NCBI GenBank assembly: GCA_011800155.1
Contig: CM022376.1
Coordinates: 2,294,001 to 2,358,000 of the forward strand
Origin: Flammulina velutipes
Lineage: Eukaryota > Basidiomycota > Agaricomycetes > Agaricales > Physalacriaceae
DNA length: 64,000 nucleotides
Reading direction: 5' to 3'
Of this stretch, positions 63,975-64,000 are shown piece by piece (positions within the stretch are counted from its first letter, which is position 1; every line of letters begins with the position of its first letter). The notes beneath the pieces are model-generated. The model had not been told where the DNA came from, did not search any database, and worked only from the letters and a program-made list of their open reading frames with translations. The translations under genes were made by a program, and so were the position numbers.

Positions 63975-64000
63975 CAAGGCTTAGCTATTACTACTCTATA

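Larger units (their letters stand above)
61749..64000. repeat. Tandem unit 3, cut by the window end
   Basis: Third direct repeat. Only its first 2.25 kb is in the window: the conserved non-genic block, the OTU gene and the hairpin. Almost identical to the start of unit 2. Confidence 0.9.

Overview
The window looks like nuclear DNA of a mushroom-forming basidiomycete (Agaricomycetes). Genes are split into 2 to 12 exons by introns of about 45-55 bp. Gene content fits: a DUF6534-type seven-helix membrane protein, a C-14 sterol reductase, small Kex2-processed secreted peptides and a chromodomain Ty3/Gypsy retrotransposon. There is no bacterial signature (no operons or Shine-Dalgarno pattern). All exon models were built by eye from GT/GC-AG sites and frame continuity; every multi-exon model given here sums to a multiple of three.

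Left part (1-16 kb): an NmrA/isoflavone-reductase-like gene lies between two tRNA-Gly(UCC) genes, followed by a 12.1-kb Ty3/Gypsy element (3870-15960, minus strand) with identical 158-bp LTRs and a 5-bp target duplication. From its zinc knuckle to a large extra 3' ORF the element stays in one reading frame, interrupted only by five stop codons. One of these lies in the leaky UGA-CUA context.

Middle part (16-42.6 kb): ordinary single-copy genes. These are a coiled-coil hypothetical protein, a proline-rich hypothetical protein, a third identical tRNA-Gly, a second and third NmrA paralogue, ERG24-like sterol reductase divergent from a two-RRM mitochondrial-type RNA-binding protein, a small basic protein, a dynamin-like GTPase, a DUF6534 membrane protein, an acidic hypothetical protein, two paralogous secreted-peptide genes flanking prefoldin subunit 5, and an MFS hexose transporter. 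Two introns, in the dynamin and prefoldin genes, use GC donors.

Right part (42.9-64 kb): a tandem triplication with a 9.3-9.5-kb period; the third unit is cut by the window end. Each unit holds an OTU-family cysteine protease gene. Copies 1 and 3 differ only at silent sites, but only copy 1 keeps a first exon in frame. The rest of each complete unit is intron-rich, gene-like sequence I could not resolve. It contains a repeated 74-nt cloverleaf-like element whose outer stem shows a compensatory base-pair change between paralogues. That structured element and the retrotransposon's reading-frame layout are the most interesting signals here.
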